Of a DNA stretch of 64,000 bases, positions 1 to 8,321 are shown piece after piece. This DNA is from Petroclostridium sp. X23 (GTDB lineage Bacteria; Bacillota; Clostridia; SK-Y3), in contig NZ_CP124862.1 of the NCBI RefSeq assembly GCF_030013905.1, positions 5,448,511-5,512,510 of the forward strand. The letters run 5' to 3'. Numbering within the stretch: the first letter of the stretch is position 1; each line of letters begins with the position of its first letter. The translations under genes and the position numbers were made by a program. Under the pieces are notes generated by a model. It searched no databases. It was not told the origin of the DNA and was given only the letters and a program-made list of their open reading frames with translations.

Positions 1-1
1 A

Positions 2-745
2 TTAATTACGGTTGCGCTATTGATCCCTAATTATTATATATCTAAAAAAAATAATTATGGACATAAAACCAAATTCTCAATAAAAAATGTTATGGAAAAA
101 GTGAGTTCATGTTGGACTGCATTGGTTGCTCCATTGATCATATTAGGAACTATTTTCTCAGGAATTGTAACGCCTACTGAAGGGGCAGCGGTAGCAGTAT
201 TATACATCTTAATCATTGACGGATTAATCTTTAAAAAACTGAAACGTGTAGACTTGGTTGAAGCGTTTAAGAGTACGGCTGTATTGACAAGTGCGATATT
301 GTTTATTGCAACTTCCAGCGCGATTACTAACTTTATTATTGCTTATGAAGGTGTTCCAAAGTATCTTGCAGAGCAGCTTGCAAATGTGCCGGGCGGGCAA
401 ATAGGATTTTTACTGTTAATGGATTTGGTATTGATCATGATAGGAATGACCATCGATGCAAGCCCGGCAACATTGATTTTCACACCACTATTTCTTCCTA
501 TAGCGATGTCTATGGGCATAGATCCAACCCACTTTATCGTTATTACGGTTATGGGCTTTGCGTTAGGTTTAACTACTCCGCCTTACGGTGTATGTCTATT
601 TAGTATAGCCTCGGTATGTAAGATATCCATGGATAAATTGGTGAGAAAAGCGATGCCGTTTTATGTGGCCATGTTTATTACACTGATACTGGTCACATTA
701 ATACCTCAGCTTTCGTTATTCTTGCCTAAAGTATTCGGACTATAA
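2..745 (+). CDS. dctM: TRAP transporter large permease (DctM-like), C-terminal part
   Basis: The reading frame is open to the left edge, so the gene is cut by the window and only the C-terminal ~247 residues are present. The segment is strongly hydrophobic with several membrane helices. It carries DctM-family features: GTIFSGIVTPTEGAAVAVLY, a long helix ending in DASPATLIFTPLFLPIA, and GLTTPPYGVCLF near the end. DctM is the membrane channel subunit of a tripartite, Na+-driven uptake system for carboxylates and sugar acids. It lies just upstream of a racemase-like gene and two dehydrogenases, so it probably imports their substrate. Family call is firm; the substrate is inference. Confidence 0.9.
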   Translation, partial: LITVALLIPNYYISKKNNYGHKTKFSIKNVMEKVSSCWTALVAPLIILGTIFSGIVTPTEGAAVAVLYILIIDGLIFKKLKRVDLVEAFKSTAVLTSAILFIATSSAITNFIIAYEGVPKYLAEQLANVPGGQIGFLLLMDLVLIMIGMTIDASPATLIFTPLFLPIAMSMGIDPTHFIVITVMGFALGLTTPPYGVCLFSIASVCKISMDKLVRKAMPFYVAMFITLILVTLIPQLSLFLPKVFGL

Positions 746-816
746 TACGCAATTGAATAGAATGATTATAATTAAAGTGTCTTTCAGCAATATATGTTGA
801 ACGGCACTATCTTTTT

Positions 817-844
817 TTGATTATTATTGAGTACAATTTATAAT
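817..844 (+). promoter_or_regulatory. Candidate promoter for the LarA-like gene
   Basis: TTGATT (817-822) and TATAAT (839-844) are separated by 16 bp in the 169-bp gap after the TRAP permease. This suggests that the downstream gene has its own sigma-A start besides any read-through. Confidence 0.4.
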
Positions 845-914
845 TATATTATAATAGAATGTATAGATAAAATTTAATAATGTATAAATAAAATTTAATG
901 ATGAGGTGATTAGT

Positions 915-2186
915 ATGAGTGAGGTTATCAGTAATTTATTAAGTGACATCAAATTGCCTAAAATGGTAAAAATCCGCCAAAACTTTCCCCGACCAAAGAT
1001 TGATGATATTCCGCTCGCGGTATATAATGAAATTTCAAAACCGGAGATTGCTAAGACGATAAAGTCCGGTGAAAGTATAGCCATTACAGTAGGGAGCAGA
1101 GGAGTAGCCAATGTTGCGCTGATTACCAAGGAAGTTGTAAAAGTTGTCAAAAGCCTTGGTGGAAATCCTTTTATCGTTCCTGCTATGGGAAGTCACGGGG
1201 GTGCAACCGCTGAAGGACAAAGGGAAGTGTTGGAAAGTTTTGGCGTAACCGAGGAATATATAGATGCACCTATCAAATCATCGATGGAAGTAAAGGAAAT
1301 AGGGCGTACTGAGGATGATCGGCCGGTTTTAATTGACAAACATGCTGCAGAAGCAGATGGAATCATTGTTGTTGGTCGAATCAAGCCACATACAGCTTTT
1401 AGGGGTAAATATGAAAGCGGACTAATGAAGATGATGACTATTGGTCTGGGGAAGCAAAAAGGTGCCGATACATGTCATGAAGCAGGATTTAAGCATATGG
1501 CCTATAATGTACCGCTTTTTGCCAATGCTATATTAAAGCATGCCAACGTTTTGTTTGGACTTGGATTAATCGAAAATCCTTACGATGAGACCTGTAGAAT
1601 AATCGCACTGGAAAAAGATGAAATTCCTGAAAAGGAACCGGATCTTTTAATTGAAGCTAAGAATTTGATGCCTAAAATTATGTTTGATAAATTTGATGTT
1701 TTAGTGGTAGACGAGATAGGTAAGAACATTAGCGGAGATGGGATGGATCCGAATATTACGGCTACTTATTGTACCCCGTATGCCAGCGGCGGTCCGGAAA
1801 TCCAGAGGGTGGTTGTGCTGGACTTGACTGAAGAAACACATGGAAATGCCGTAGGAATGGGAATGGCAGACTTTATAACAAAAAAGCTTTTTGACAAAGC
1901 AGATCTTGATAAGAGTTATCCAAATGCTTTGACAGCGACGGTATCAAGCACGGTCAAAATTCCTATGATTATGAAAAGCGATCGTTTAGCAATTGCCGCA
2001 GCGGTAAAAATATGCAATGAGATAGATAAAAATAATGCCAGAATCGTAAGAATTAAGAACTCTTTGCATGTCGGCGAAATATATATATCCGAAGCTTTAC
2101 TGGAAGAAGCAAAAAGAAATCCTGATATTGAAATTTTAGGTGAACCGGAATACTTTGCTTTTGACGATCAAGGTAATTTATTTTAA
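915..2186 (+). CDS. LarA-like (DUF2088) nickel-pincer racemase/epimerase family protein
   Basis: This 423-residue protein belongs to the lactate racemase LarA superfamily. Visible signatures are AMGSHGGAT (GSHGGAT starts near residue 92), KPHTAFRGKYESGLMKM (from about 157) and an alpha/beta C-terminal half. Characterised LarA homologues interconvert alpha-hydroxy acids, including sugar acids, using a nickel-pincer cofactor made by LarBCE; none of those genes is in this window. Start chosen at ATG 915 because GAGGTG at 904-909 is well spaced from it; the upstream GTG at 906 lies inside that site. Neighbours (TRAP permease, zinc dehydrogenase, SDR) suggest a hydroxy- or sugar-acid C2 epimerisation step. 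Exact substrate unknown. Confidence 0.8.
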   Translation: MSEVISNLLSDIKLPKMVKIRQNFPRPKIDDIPLAVYNEISKPEIAKTIKSGESIAITVGSRGVANVALITKEVVKVVKSLGGNPFIVPAMGSHGGATAEGQREVLESFGVTEEYIDAPIKSSMEVKEIGRTEDDRPVLIDKHAAEADGIIVVGRIKPHTAFRGKYESGLMKMMTIGLGKQKGADTCHEAGFKHMAYNVPLFANAILKHANVLFGLGLIENPYDETCRIIALEKDEIPEKEPDLLIEAKNLMPKIMFDKFDVLVVDEIGKNISGDGMDPNITATYCTPYASGGPEIQRVVVLDLTEETHGNAVGMGMADFITKKLFDKADLDKSYPNALTATVSSTVKIPMIMKSDRLAIAAAVKICNEIDKNNARIVRIKNSLHVGEIYISEALLEEAKRNPDIEILGEPEYFAFDDQGNLF

Positions 2187-2283
2187 GTTATAAAATATAT
2201 TAAATGCATTAAAGATTTTACATGGAATATATTACAAGAAAATATTATTATTTAGATATATTTTCAAAAGAGGGGGAAATCCA

Positions 2284-3309
2284 ATGTTACAGGCATTAAC
2301 AACAAAAGCATATACATTTGAATTATTAGATGTACCTGTTCCTGAAGCAGGAGATAATCAGGTGCTACTGGAAATGAAGAGAGTTGGCATTTGCGGTTCA
2401 GATATACAGGTGTATCATGGAAAACACAAGTATATGACGTTTCCAATCGTATTAGGGCATGAAATTTCTGCGGTAGTAATGCAGGCTGGTAAAAATGTTA
2501 CTAACGTGAAGGTAGGAGAACGGGTGACTATTCAGCCTCAAATCTTCTGTGGTGAATGCTATCCTTGCCAAATAGGAAGTTATAATGTATGCCAAAATTT
2601 GAAAGTCATAGGCATTCATACTACCGGTGCGTGCTCTGATTATTTTGCAGTGGATGCCTCAAAAGTAGTTAAGCTTCCCGATGATATGGATTTTGATATA
2701 GGCGCGCTGGTGGAGCCGGTAGCTGTAGGTGTTCATGCGGCGAAAAAGGTTGGACAGATCAAAGGCGCGAATGTTGTTGTATTAGGTGCCGGAGCAATAG
2801 GTAATTTTACAGCTCAGGCTGCAAAAGCGCTGGGCGCAGCGAATGTCATGATTACGGACGTTCAGGATAAGAGGCTGGAGCTTGCAAAAAAAGGAAATGT
2901 AGACTATTGTGTGAATACCATGAAAACGGGTCTGGCAGATGCGATTAAAGAAAATTTCGGAGCTAGAGGTGCCGATGCGATCATCGACTGTGCGGCAGTT
3001 AAAGCTTCAATCCAACAGGCTATTAAGAGTGCGCGCAGAGCGTCTAAAATTATCATTGTTGGTAATTTTAAAGAGCCTGTGGAAATTGAGATTCCTATGC
3101 TCCAAAGACAGGAAATAGATTTAATCAGCGTGATGATGTATGTGCGTGAAGATTATGAAGATGCAGTACGTCTGTTAGGAGAAGGAAAGATTAACACTGA
3201 AGGCATTATTACAAATCATTTTGACCTGAAACAAGTAAAAGAAGCTTATGAGTATATAGATGAGCACATGAACGACATTATGAAGGTCATGTTAAAGGTA
3301 AATGAATAG
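2284..3309 (+). CDS. Zinc-dependent alcohol/polyol dehydrogenase (MDR family)
   Basis: A 341-residue medium-chain dehydrogenase. The catalytic zinc ligands are visible as C37 (GICGSD), H59-E60 (GHE) and E144 (VEP). The structural zinc lobe has four cysteines, C89, C92, C95 and C103. The Rossmann glycines are in VVVLGAGAIG (168-173). It resembles sorbitol/L-idonate/threonine dehydrogenases, oxidising a secondary alcohol with NAD(P). Start ATG 2284 follows AGGGGGA. It sits in line with the LarA-like gene and ends in a strong terminator, so the two are likely one transcript. Together with the downstream SDR it could form an oxidation/reduction pair on a sugar acid; that is inference. Confidence 0.88.
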   Translation: MLQALTTKAYTFELLDVPVPEAGDNQVLLEMKRVGICGSDIQVYHGKHKYMTFPIVLGHEISAVVMQAGKNVTNVKVGERVTIQPQIFCGECYPCQIGSYNVCQNLKVIGIHTTGACSDYFAVDASKVVKLPDDMDFDIGALVEPVAVGVHAAKKVGQIKGANVVVLGAGAIGNFTAQAAKALGAANVMITDVQDKRLELAKKGNVDYCVNTMKTGLADAIKENFGARGADAIIDCAAVKASIQQAIKSARRASKIIIVGNFKEPVEIEIPMLQRQEIDLISVMMYVREDYEDAVRLLGEGKINTEGIITNHFDLKQVKEAYEYIDEHMNDIMKVMLKVNE

Positions 3310-3339
3310 TACTGTTTATTAGAATACCGGCTTATAATA

Positions 3340-3375
3340 AAACACCCTGATTCCCTATAGAATATCAGGGTGTTT
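3340..3375 (+). terminator. Rho-independent terminator after the zinc dehydrogenase
   Basis: A 12-bp inverted repeat (AAACACCCTGAT / ATCAGGGTGTTT, loop of 12) lies 30 bp after the stop codon. It closes the TRAP-LarA-dehydrogenase unit before the regulator. Confidence 0.8.
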
Positions 3376-3481
3376 CATATATAGGATAATTTTAACTTTG
3401 ATTTTGTTTATAAAAAGAAGAAAATATTTAATAAAAAAGAAGGATTTTTTAAATAAATATCGAATATATATTTATAATGTT

Positions 3482-3495
3482 GTTTAACGTTAAAC
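3482..3495. promoter_or_regulatory. LacI-type operator upstream of the regulator gene
   Basis: GTTTAACGTTAAAC is a perfect 14-bp palindrome with the central CG typical of LacI/GalR operators. It lies about 90 bp before the lacI-type start, consistent with autoregulation. A near copy precedes the SDR gene. Confidence 0.75.
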
Positions 3496-3585
3496 TTATT
3501 AATTATGCCTTGGAACTTCTTAATTCTTGGAGTATCACAAAACAAAAAATGCTTTAAGCTAAAATATTATTTAAGGATGATACAA

Positions 3586-4593
3586 ATGAAAGCTACTAAA
3601 AAGATAGCAACAATTAAAGATATTGCAAAAGAATTAGGGATTTCTGCAACTGCTGTTTCTAAAGCCTTAAATAATAAAGGCGGCATAAGTGAAGAAATGG
3701 TAAAGAAAATAAAAGAAACAGCAAAGAGATTGGATTATAAACCCAACGTTATAGCCAAAAGTCTTAAATTGAACAAAACTAAAACAATTGGTGTGATTAT
3801 TTCTGACAGTTCGCATACCTTCTTTCCAAAGGTCATTAAAGGAATAGAAGATGCGGCGTCAAAGGAAGGATATAGCATTATTCTATGCAATACCGATAGT
3901 GTCAAGGAAAAAGAGAAAAAAGCCTTGAATGTGCTTATTAGCAAAAGAATTGATGGTGTTATTCTTGCGGCATCAATGCTTACACATGCAGAAGATTATG
4001 CTTTGCTAAAAGAATTGGATATCCCGTTTGTCTTTCTTATTAGAAGAAGTGAGGTAGAAAGTGCGGATTATGTTATCAATGATAATGTATCAGGTGCATA
4101 CTTAATGGCTAATTATTTACTAAGATATCATAGGAAAATTCATTTTTTCAATATAAAAGAATATAATATAAGTGCTGTGGACAGGTTAATAGGATACAAA
4201 AAGGCACTTGAAGAAAATGGAGTTCAATATGATCCGTCATTAGTACTTAATATGAATCCTGAAATTGAGGACGGATATACAGCGATGCGGCAGCTTCTTG
4301 AGAAAGGAGAAGACGTAAAAGCAGTATTCTGTGGCTGTGACGTGATCAGTATCGGAGTGATGGAAGCAATTATCGAAAAGGGTCTAAAGATACCGGAAGA
4401 TATACAGGTAGCAGGATATGATGATATTGATTTTGCGGCGTATCTGCGCGTACCGTTGACAACCATCAGACAGCCGAAATATTCTATTGGCTGTAAAGGT
4501 ACCGAGTTACTGATAAATAAGATTAGGAATAAAGTTGATGGAATGCAGCACGTAGTTTTAAAACCTGAATTGGTAGTAAGACAATCTACGTGA
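3586..4593 (+). CDS. LacI/GalR-family transcriptional repressor
   Basis: 335 residues. The N-terminal helix-turn-helix is IKDIAKELGISATAVSKALN followed by the hinge region RLDYKPNVIAKSLK. The rest is a periplasmic-binding-protein-like sensor (TKTIGVIISDSSHTFFPKVI) with the C-terminal signature IQVAGYDDIDFAAYLRVPLT. The frame is open further upstream, but ATG 3586 is preferred: AAGGATG sits just upstream and LacI proteins begin directly before the helix-turn-helix. Two matching operators flank the gene (3482 and 4621), so it probably represses itself and the SDR gene, released by a sugar or sugar-acid ligand. Confidence 0.92.
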   Translation: MKATKKIATIKDIAKELGISATAVSKALNNKGGISEEMVKKIKETAKRLDYKPNVIAKSLKLNKTKTIGVIISDSSHTFFPKVIKGIEDAASKEGYSIILCNTDSVKEKEKKALNVLISKRIDGVILAASMLTHAEDYALLKELDIPFVFLIRRSEVESADYVINDNVSGAYLMANYLLRYHRKIHFFNIKEYNISAVDRLIGYKKALEENGVQYDPSLVLNMNPEIEDGYTAMRQLLEKGEDVKAVFCGCDVISIGVMEAIIEKGLKIPEDIQVAGYDDIDFAAYLRVPLTTIRQPKYSIGCKGTELLINKIRNKVDGMQHVVLKPELVVRQST

Positions 4594-4620
4594 GATTCTC
4601 TTATTTCCTTTTGGTATTCA

Positions 4621-4634
4621 GTTAAACGTTAAAC
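4621..4634. promoter_or_regulatory. LacI-type operator upstream of the SDR gene
   Basis: GTTAAACGTTAAAC differs from the operator at 3482 by one base and keeps the AACGTT core. It lies 47 bp before the SDR start codon, where bound repressor would block transcription. Confidence 0.7.
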
Positions 4635-4680
4635 AAATAGTATACTCTGTAAAAATATAAAAATATTAAGGGAGGTTTCA

Positions 4681-5424
4681 ATGATGAATTTGAAAGACAA
4701 AGTATGTATAGTAACAGGAGCAGGAAAGGGAATAGGGCGGTGTATTGCACTTACAATGGCGGAGAAGGGGGCTGTCCCGGTTATTGTTGATATAGATGAA
4801 AAAAACGCTGCCGGTGTTGCTGCAGAGATCAATGCGATGGGTATACCGTCAATGGCTGTAAAGACCGATGTGTCTAAAGTACAGGAAATTACGGATATGG
4901 TAGAGGCCGTGGGACAAAAATACGGAAGAATTGACGTATTGGTAAATAATGCGGGTATTATTGATAAAGCACCTTTTGACCAGTTGACCGAACAAGAATG
5001 GGATAGAGTAATGAATGTAAATTTAAAGAGTGCATTTTTCACTTCGCAGCAAGTATTAAAATATATGACAAAGCAAAAAAGCGGGAAAATTATTAACATA
5101 GCATCTCTTGCAGGAAGAACGGGCGGCTTTAGTGTAGGTTGTGCATATTCGGCATCAAAAGCGGCAATGATTGGTCTAACAAAAAGTCTGGCAAGGAAAG
5201 TCGCAGGATATAATATTAATGTTAATACCGTTGCACCTGGACCAACTGAGAGTGATATCGGACTGACCGAAGAGGACTATGAGGCTCTCAAAAAGAACAT
5301 TTTGCTGGGCAGAGTAGGGAAACAAGAAAATATTGCGGATGTGGTTGCTTTTCTTGCAGGTGATGGTGCAGCATTTATGACCGGAGCAACAATAGATGTA
5401 AACGGCGGCATGTTTATCGGATAA
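4681..5424 (+). CDS. SDR-family NAD(P)-dependent oxidoreductase
   Basis: A 247-residue classical short-chain dehydrogenase. Cofactor motif TGAGKGIG (12-19), NNAG (89-92), catalytic Ser142, Tyr156 and Lys160 (YSASK) are all present, as is the C-terminal GATIDVNGGMF. Family members reduce or oxidise sugar acids (gluconate 5-dehydrogenase type) or acyl-ACP ketones. Placement behind a LacI operator and next to a polyol-type dehydrogenase favours sugar-acid metabolism. ATG 4681 follows GGGAGG; ATG 4684 is an equally possible start. Confidence 0.88.
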   Translation: MMNLKDKVCIVTGAGKGIGRCIALTMAEKGAVPVIVDIDEKNAAGVAAEINAMGIPSMAVKTDVSKVQEITDMVEAVGQKYGRIDVLVNNAGIIDKAPFDQLTEQEWDRVMNVNLKSAFFTSQQVLKYMTKQKSGKIINIASLAGRTGGFSVGCAYSASKAAMIGLTKSLARKVAGYNINVNTVAPGPTESDIGLTEEDYEALKKNILLGRVGKQENIADVVAFLAGDGAAFMTGATIDVNGGMFIG

Positions 5425-5479
5425 AGTGGAAGTATCATCGTCTTTGTGACTTTCAAAAAATTTATTGGTATCATTAGAA

Positions 5480-5530
5480 GATAACTCCTTCATGGCAAAA
5501 TTTATTATAAAAGCCAAGAAGGAGTTATTT
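5480..5530. terminator. Bidirectional terminator between SDR and thioesterase genes
   Basis: GATAACTCCTTC and its complement GAAGGAGTTATTTTC form a long hairpin between two convergent genes. The + strand copy is followed by a T-rich tract. Confidence 0.7.
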
Positions 5531-5564
5531 TCATGGATATTATCTAAAAACCTAATCAAAGAAA

Positions 5565-6071
5565 TTATTCTTCTTTTGATTTCCTTTTCAGTCTTTCAAG
5601 ATGCCTGATTTCTGCAGCCTGTGCTATCTTTTTCTCTTCCTCTGTTTCAAAGTGTAAAGATGGAACAGGAGTAGGCTTGCAGTTATCATCTAAGGCTACA
5701 AAAGTTAAAAATGCCTTATTGGTTAATGCAGTTTTTCCTGATTTAATGTTTTCGGCATAAACCTTTACCATGACCTCCATAGAAGACCTTCCAACCCAGG
5801 TTAATCTAGCCTTAAGGATGACCAGTTCGCCCATACGGACGGGATGACGAAAATCCAGACTGTCAACAGAAACTGTAGCCACAATTTTATTTGAATGTCT
5901 GGAGGCTGCCATTGCTGAAGCAATATCAATCCAATGCATTAAACGGCCACCCAAAAGGTTACCAAGAAGGTTTGTGTCATTAGGAAGTACCAATTCAGTC
6001 ATCTCGACAGCAGATTCACTAGGTGTTTTCCCTAGAAGATTCTCTCTATCGATTACGAAATTTTCGCTCAT
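5565..6071 (-). CDS. Acyl-CoA thioesterase (hotdog fold, YciA/BFIT-like)
   Basis: 168 residues on the minus strand. PNDTNLLGNLLGGRLMHWID matches the hotdog acyl-CoA thioesterase signature (Asp and the GG-x-L-M helix). It is followed by ASRHSNKIVATVSVDSLDF, the family's central strand. The charged C-terminal tail is common in this subgroup. Such enzymes hydrolyse cytosolic acyl-CoAs. Start ATG at 6071 follows GGAGAGAAT. It is a single-gene unit convergent with the SDR gene. Confidence 0.87.
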   Translation of the reverse strand: MSENFVIDRENLLGKTPSESAVEMTELVLPNDTNLLGNLLGGRLMHWIDIASAMAASRHSNKIVATVSVDSLDFRHPVRMGELVILKARLTWVGRSSMEVMVKVYAENIKSGKTALTNKAFLTFVALDDNCKPTPVPSLHFETEEEKKIAQAAEIRHLERLKRKSKEE

Positions 6072-6188
6072 AAGATTCTCTCCTTTAATATCGTCTTTAG
6101 TTATAAATCAATGAATATTAGCTGAATTTAAATAACTATTTATTGCTATAGATAAAACACCTTGTATATAGTTTAGCAGAAAAGAATG

Positions 6189-6211
6189 AGGTACATCTAT
6201 TATATGTACCT
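6189..6211. repeat. Inverted repeat in the 6072-6349 intergenic region
   Basis: AGGTACAT (6189-6196) and ATGTACCT (6204-6211) form an 8-bp hairpin with a 7-base loop. It lies between the divergent thioesterase and YjbR genes. It may be an operator or hairpin; no T-run follows. Nothing else stands out in this gap. Confidence 0.4.
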
Positions 6212-6349
6212 GAGGTATAAATATCAAGAGTACCGCGGAATAGTAGATACGTTATATTACTCATTTTTGCATTTATTCTCAAATCATGGATTTTAACTTT
6301 TGAATATGTTATAGTTTATATTAGTGAACTATAGATAAGGAGGAGTATT

Positions 6350-6712
6350 ATGAAATATGCATGGTTGGATGAATATTGCCTTTCAAAAAAGAGTGCAGTA
6401 AAGGATTTTAAGCCCGAATGGAATGCAACAAGATATATGATTAACGGAAAGATGTTTGCTTTACAGGGCGGGGACAAGGAAGGCAAAGCGATTATTACGC
6501 TTAAACTGGAACCTTCCTATGGAGAGGTTTTAAGGCAGCAATATGAAGAAGATATTGTTCCTGGATATTATATGAACAAGGAGCATTGGAATTCGCTATA
6601 TTTAGATGGCGATGTGCCGGACGAGGTATTAAAGGATATGGTAGACCGGTCTTACCGTCTGATTTTTGAGTCTTTGAGCAAAAAAGTACAAAAAGAAATA
6701 TTGGAGGCATAA
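6350..6712 (+). CDS. MmcQ/YjbR family protein
   Basis: A 120-residue protein with the compact YjbR fold pattern: an N-terminal helix (YCLSKKSAVKDF), a strand with KMFALQ, then LKLEPSYGEVLRQQY, and the conserved PGYYMNKEHWNSLYLDG. Members are small cytosolic proteins of uncertain function related to DNA-binding folds. Start ATG follows GGAGGAG. Monocistronic, closed by a terminator. Confidence 0.85.
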   Translation: MKYAWLDEYCLSKKSAVKDFKPEWNATRYMINGKMFALQGGDKEGKAIITLKLEPSYGEVLRQQYEEDIVPGYYMNKEHWNSLYLDGDVPDEVLKDMVDRSYRLIFESLSKKVQKEILEA

Positions 6713-6730
6713 CTATAGCATAGATATCAA

Positions 6731-6776
6731 TTGCCAAATTTAACCGACTAACGTATGATGTGGTCAAATTTGGCAA
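6731..6776. terminator. Hairpin after the YjbR-like gene
   Basis: TTGCCAAATTT (6731-6741) pairs with AAATTTGGCAA (6766-6776), an 11-bp perfect stem directly after the gene and before the IS element. Confidence 0.6.
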
Positions 6777-6849
6777 TATTCATGCAATTGGATTTAAAGA
6801 CTAATAACTTATACTACTTGAGGATATTTCATAATTCAAAAATCAAGAA

Positions 6850-6927
6850 TGTGGATAATTCCTACTGATATTTTTGAAATTGTGCAAAAAAAGGTTAGAC
6901 TATCCTTACAATAGATAGTTATCCACA
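6850..6927. other. Two inverted DnaA-box-like sequences in the IS left end
   Basis: TGTGGATAA (6850-6858) and TTATCCACA (6919-6927) are perfect matches to the DnaA-box consensus in opposite orientation, 60 bp apart. They lie between the proposed IS end and the end of the transposase gene. DnaA boxes in transposon ends are known from IS50/Tn5. Confidence 0.5.
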
Positions 6928-6983
6928 ACTATATAGTTTTGAAATTAAGAAATATCATCTCCTGTTCCTTGATAATTAAAATA

Positions 6984-8195
6984 CTAAGCTGCAATATTTT
7001 TTGATTGTTCTGCTTTTGTAATTCTTGTAGCAATAATTGCAATGCAGGCTAAATCCATGAATACTTTTGCTTTTTTTAGCCCTGCTACACGCAGATTGTT
7101 TAAAGCATAGTTTTCTTTTCCATCACCAAAAAAGCGTTCAACGGATGTTCTTTCATCATATAGATTGTCCCATGCTTCTGTTCCTCGTAATGGATAAGAT
7201 ATAAACCGTGGATTATCCTTAATTTTAACTTTGCCAATGTATCCTGATTTTGTACTCGTACACCAACTTGAACCCATAGGACAATTGGCTTTTCCGCAAG
7301 CGTGGGGACATAATAACCGAATGGTTCCATTATCATTTCCACCATTCACATACGGATAATTCATGGTGCAAACAAGTTGACCTTCCCAGTTAATGCCTTC
7401 AGGTGGAGTTTTCGTATTTCTCCAGTTAATTGGCATAATAGCTTGAGCACCAAATGATACAGCATGTTGATAGATAGATGGTATATCATAGCCTGTATCC
7501 ATAATGTAGTAAGATGGTTTGAATAAGTCTTCATAATCTGCCTTAAGCTTATTCATTAGTGGTATTGCCATTACCATATCTGCAACATTTGCAGGGGTTA
7601 TGATGTACCCTAATGGGATTCCGCTTGTTGTATCTACTACAGCATGCATCTTCCAACCAAACCATTTTATCATATTGCCATTGGTATCTTGCTTGGCACC
7701 CCAGTGAGGAAACTCTGGATTGTTTTCTGGTATTTTTGATTTTGGTACAGCATGCTCAAAGGCATCAATTTTCGATGCATCTATTGAGACATGGGAACCA
7801 TTAATAAGTCCCAAGGTTTTGGCTCTACGAACCATTCTCTGAAAAGTTTTTTCAAGTACATCGGTTTTAGAGAGCTTTTCTATAAACCTAGAGAAAGTTG
7901 AAGCACTAGGCGTTTTGCCAATAGTATCAAACCCGCAGGTTACTCTTAAAACGGGGTCTGTTTTCAACCTTTTAACTAATGCTTTAATAGTAGGTATTTG
8001 ATCTATTTGCATTGCAAGTAAAGCATTGAGCAAGCTGGTATACGCAAATCCTTTAGGACCACGTTTGCTGACATCAATTTTAAAAGTTTCAAGCATAATT
8101 GAATAATCAATAAATGTTAAAACAGCTTGTAATTTTGTTAATGGTTGAATTTCTATAATTTGCTCTAAAGTAAATAATGTTGTTTGCCGATTCAT
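6984..8195 (-). CDS. IS4/IS5/IS1182-superfamily DDE transposase
   Basis: 403 residues. The first catalytic Asp is in SIDASKID, the second in MDTGYD, and the Glu in the Y-(2)-R-(3)-E-(6)-K signature YDERTSVERFFGDGK, which defines this superfamily. A Cys-rich insert (CPHACGKANCPMG) precedes the last block. It looks intact and full length, so the element may still move. Start ATG at 8195. Exact IS family cannot be fixed by eye. Confidence 0.9.
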   Translation of the reverse strand: MNRQTTLFTLEQIIEIQPLTKLQAVLTFIDYSIMLETFKIDVSKRGPKGFAYTSLLNALLAMQIDQIPTIKALVKRLKTDPVLRVTCGFDTIGKTPSASTFSRFIEKLSKTDVLEKTFQRMVRRAKTLGLINGSHVSIDASKIDAFEHAVPKSKIPENNPEFPHWGAKQDTNGNMIKWFGWKMHAVVDTTSGIPLGYIITPANVADMVMAIPLMNKLKADYEDLFKPSYYIMDTGYDIPSIYQHAVSFGAQAIMPINWRNTKTPPEGINWEGQLVCTMNYPYVNGGNDNGTIRLLCPHACGKANCPMGSSWCTSTKSGYIGKVKIKDNPRFISYPLRGTEAWDNLYDERTSVERFFGDGKENYALNNLRVAGLKKAKVFMDLACIAIIATRITKAEQSKNIAA

Positions 8196-8321
8196 AATTC
8201 GTACAACGTTTACTCCTTTCTGTGGATTGTTTGGACGAATTATTTATCGGATTGGGGTAAACTATTTTTTATGCTTTTTTCTAACCTTGTGTTTTCAAGG
8301 ATTAGAAATTATGAAATTAAC

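Noticed and set aside
824..1384. Minus-strand frames opposite the LarA-like gene
   Set aside because: No ribosome sites and no protein-like features; shadows of a clear plus-strand enzyme.
6850..6927. Chromosomal replication origin
   Set aside because: Only two DnaA boxes, inside an IS end, with no dnaA, dnaN or AT-rich unwinding block nearby.
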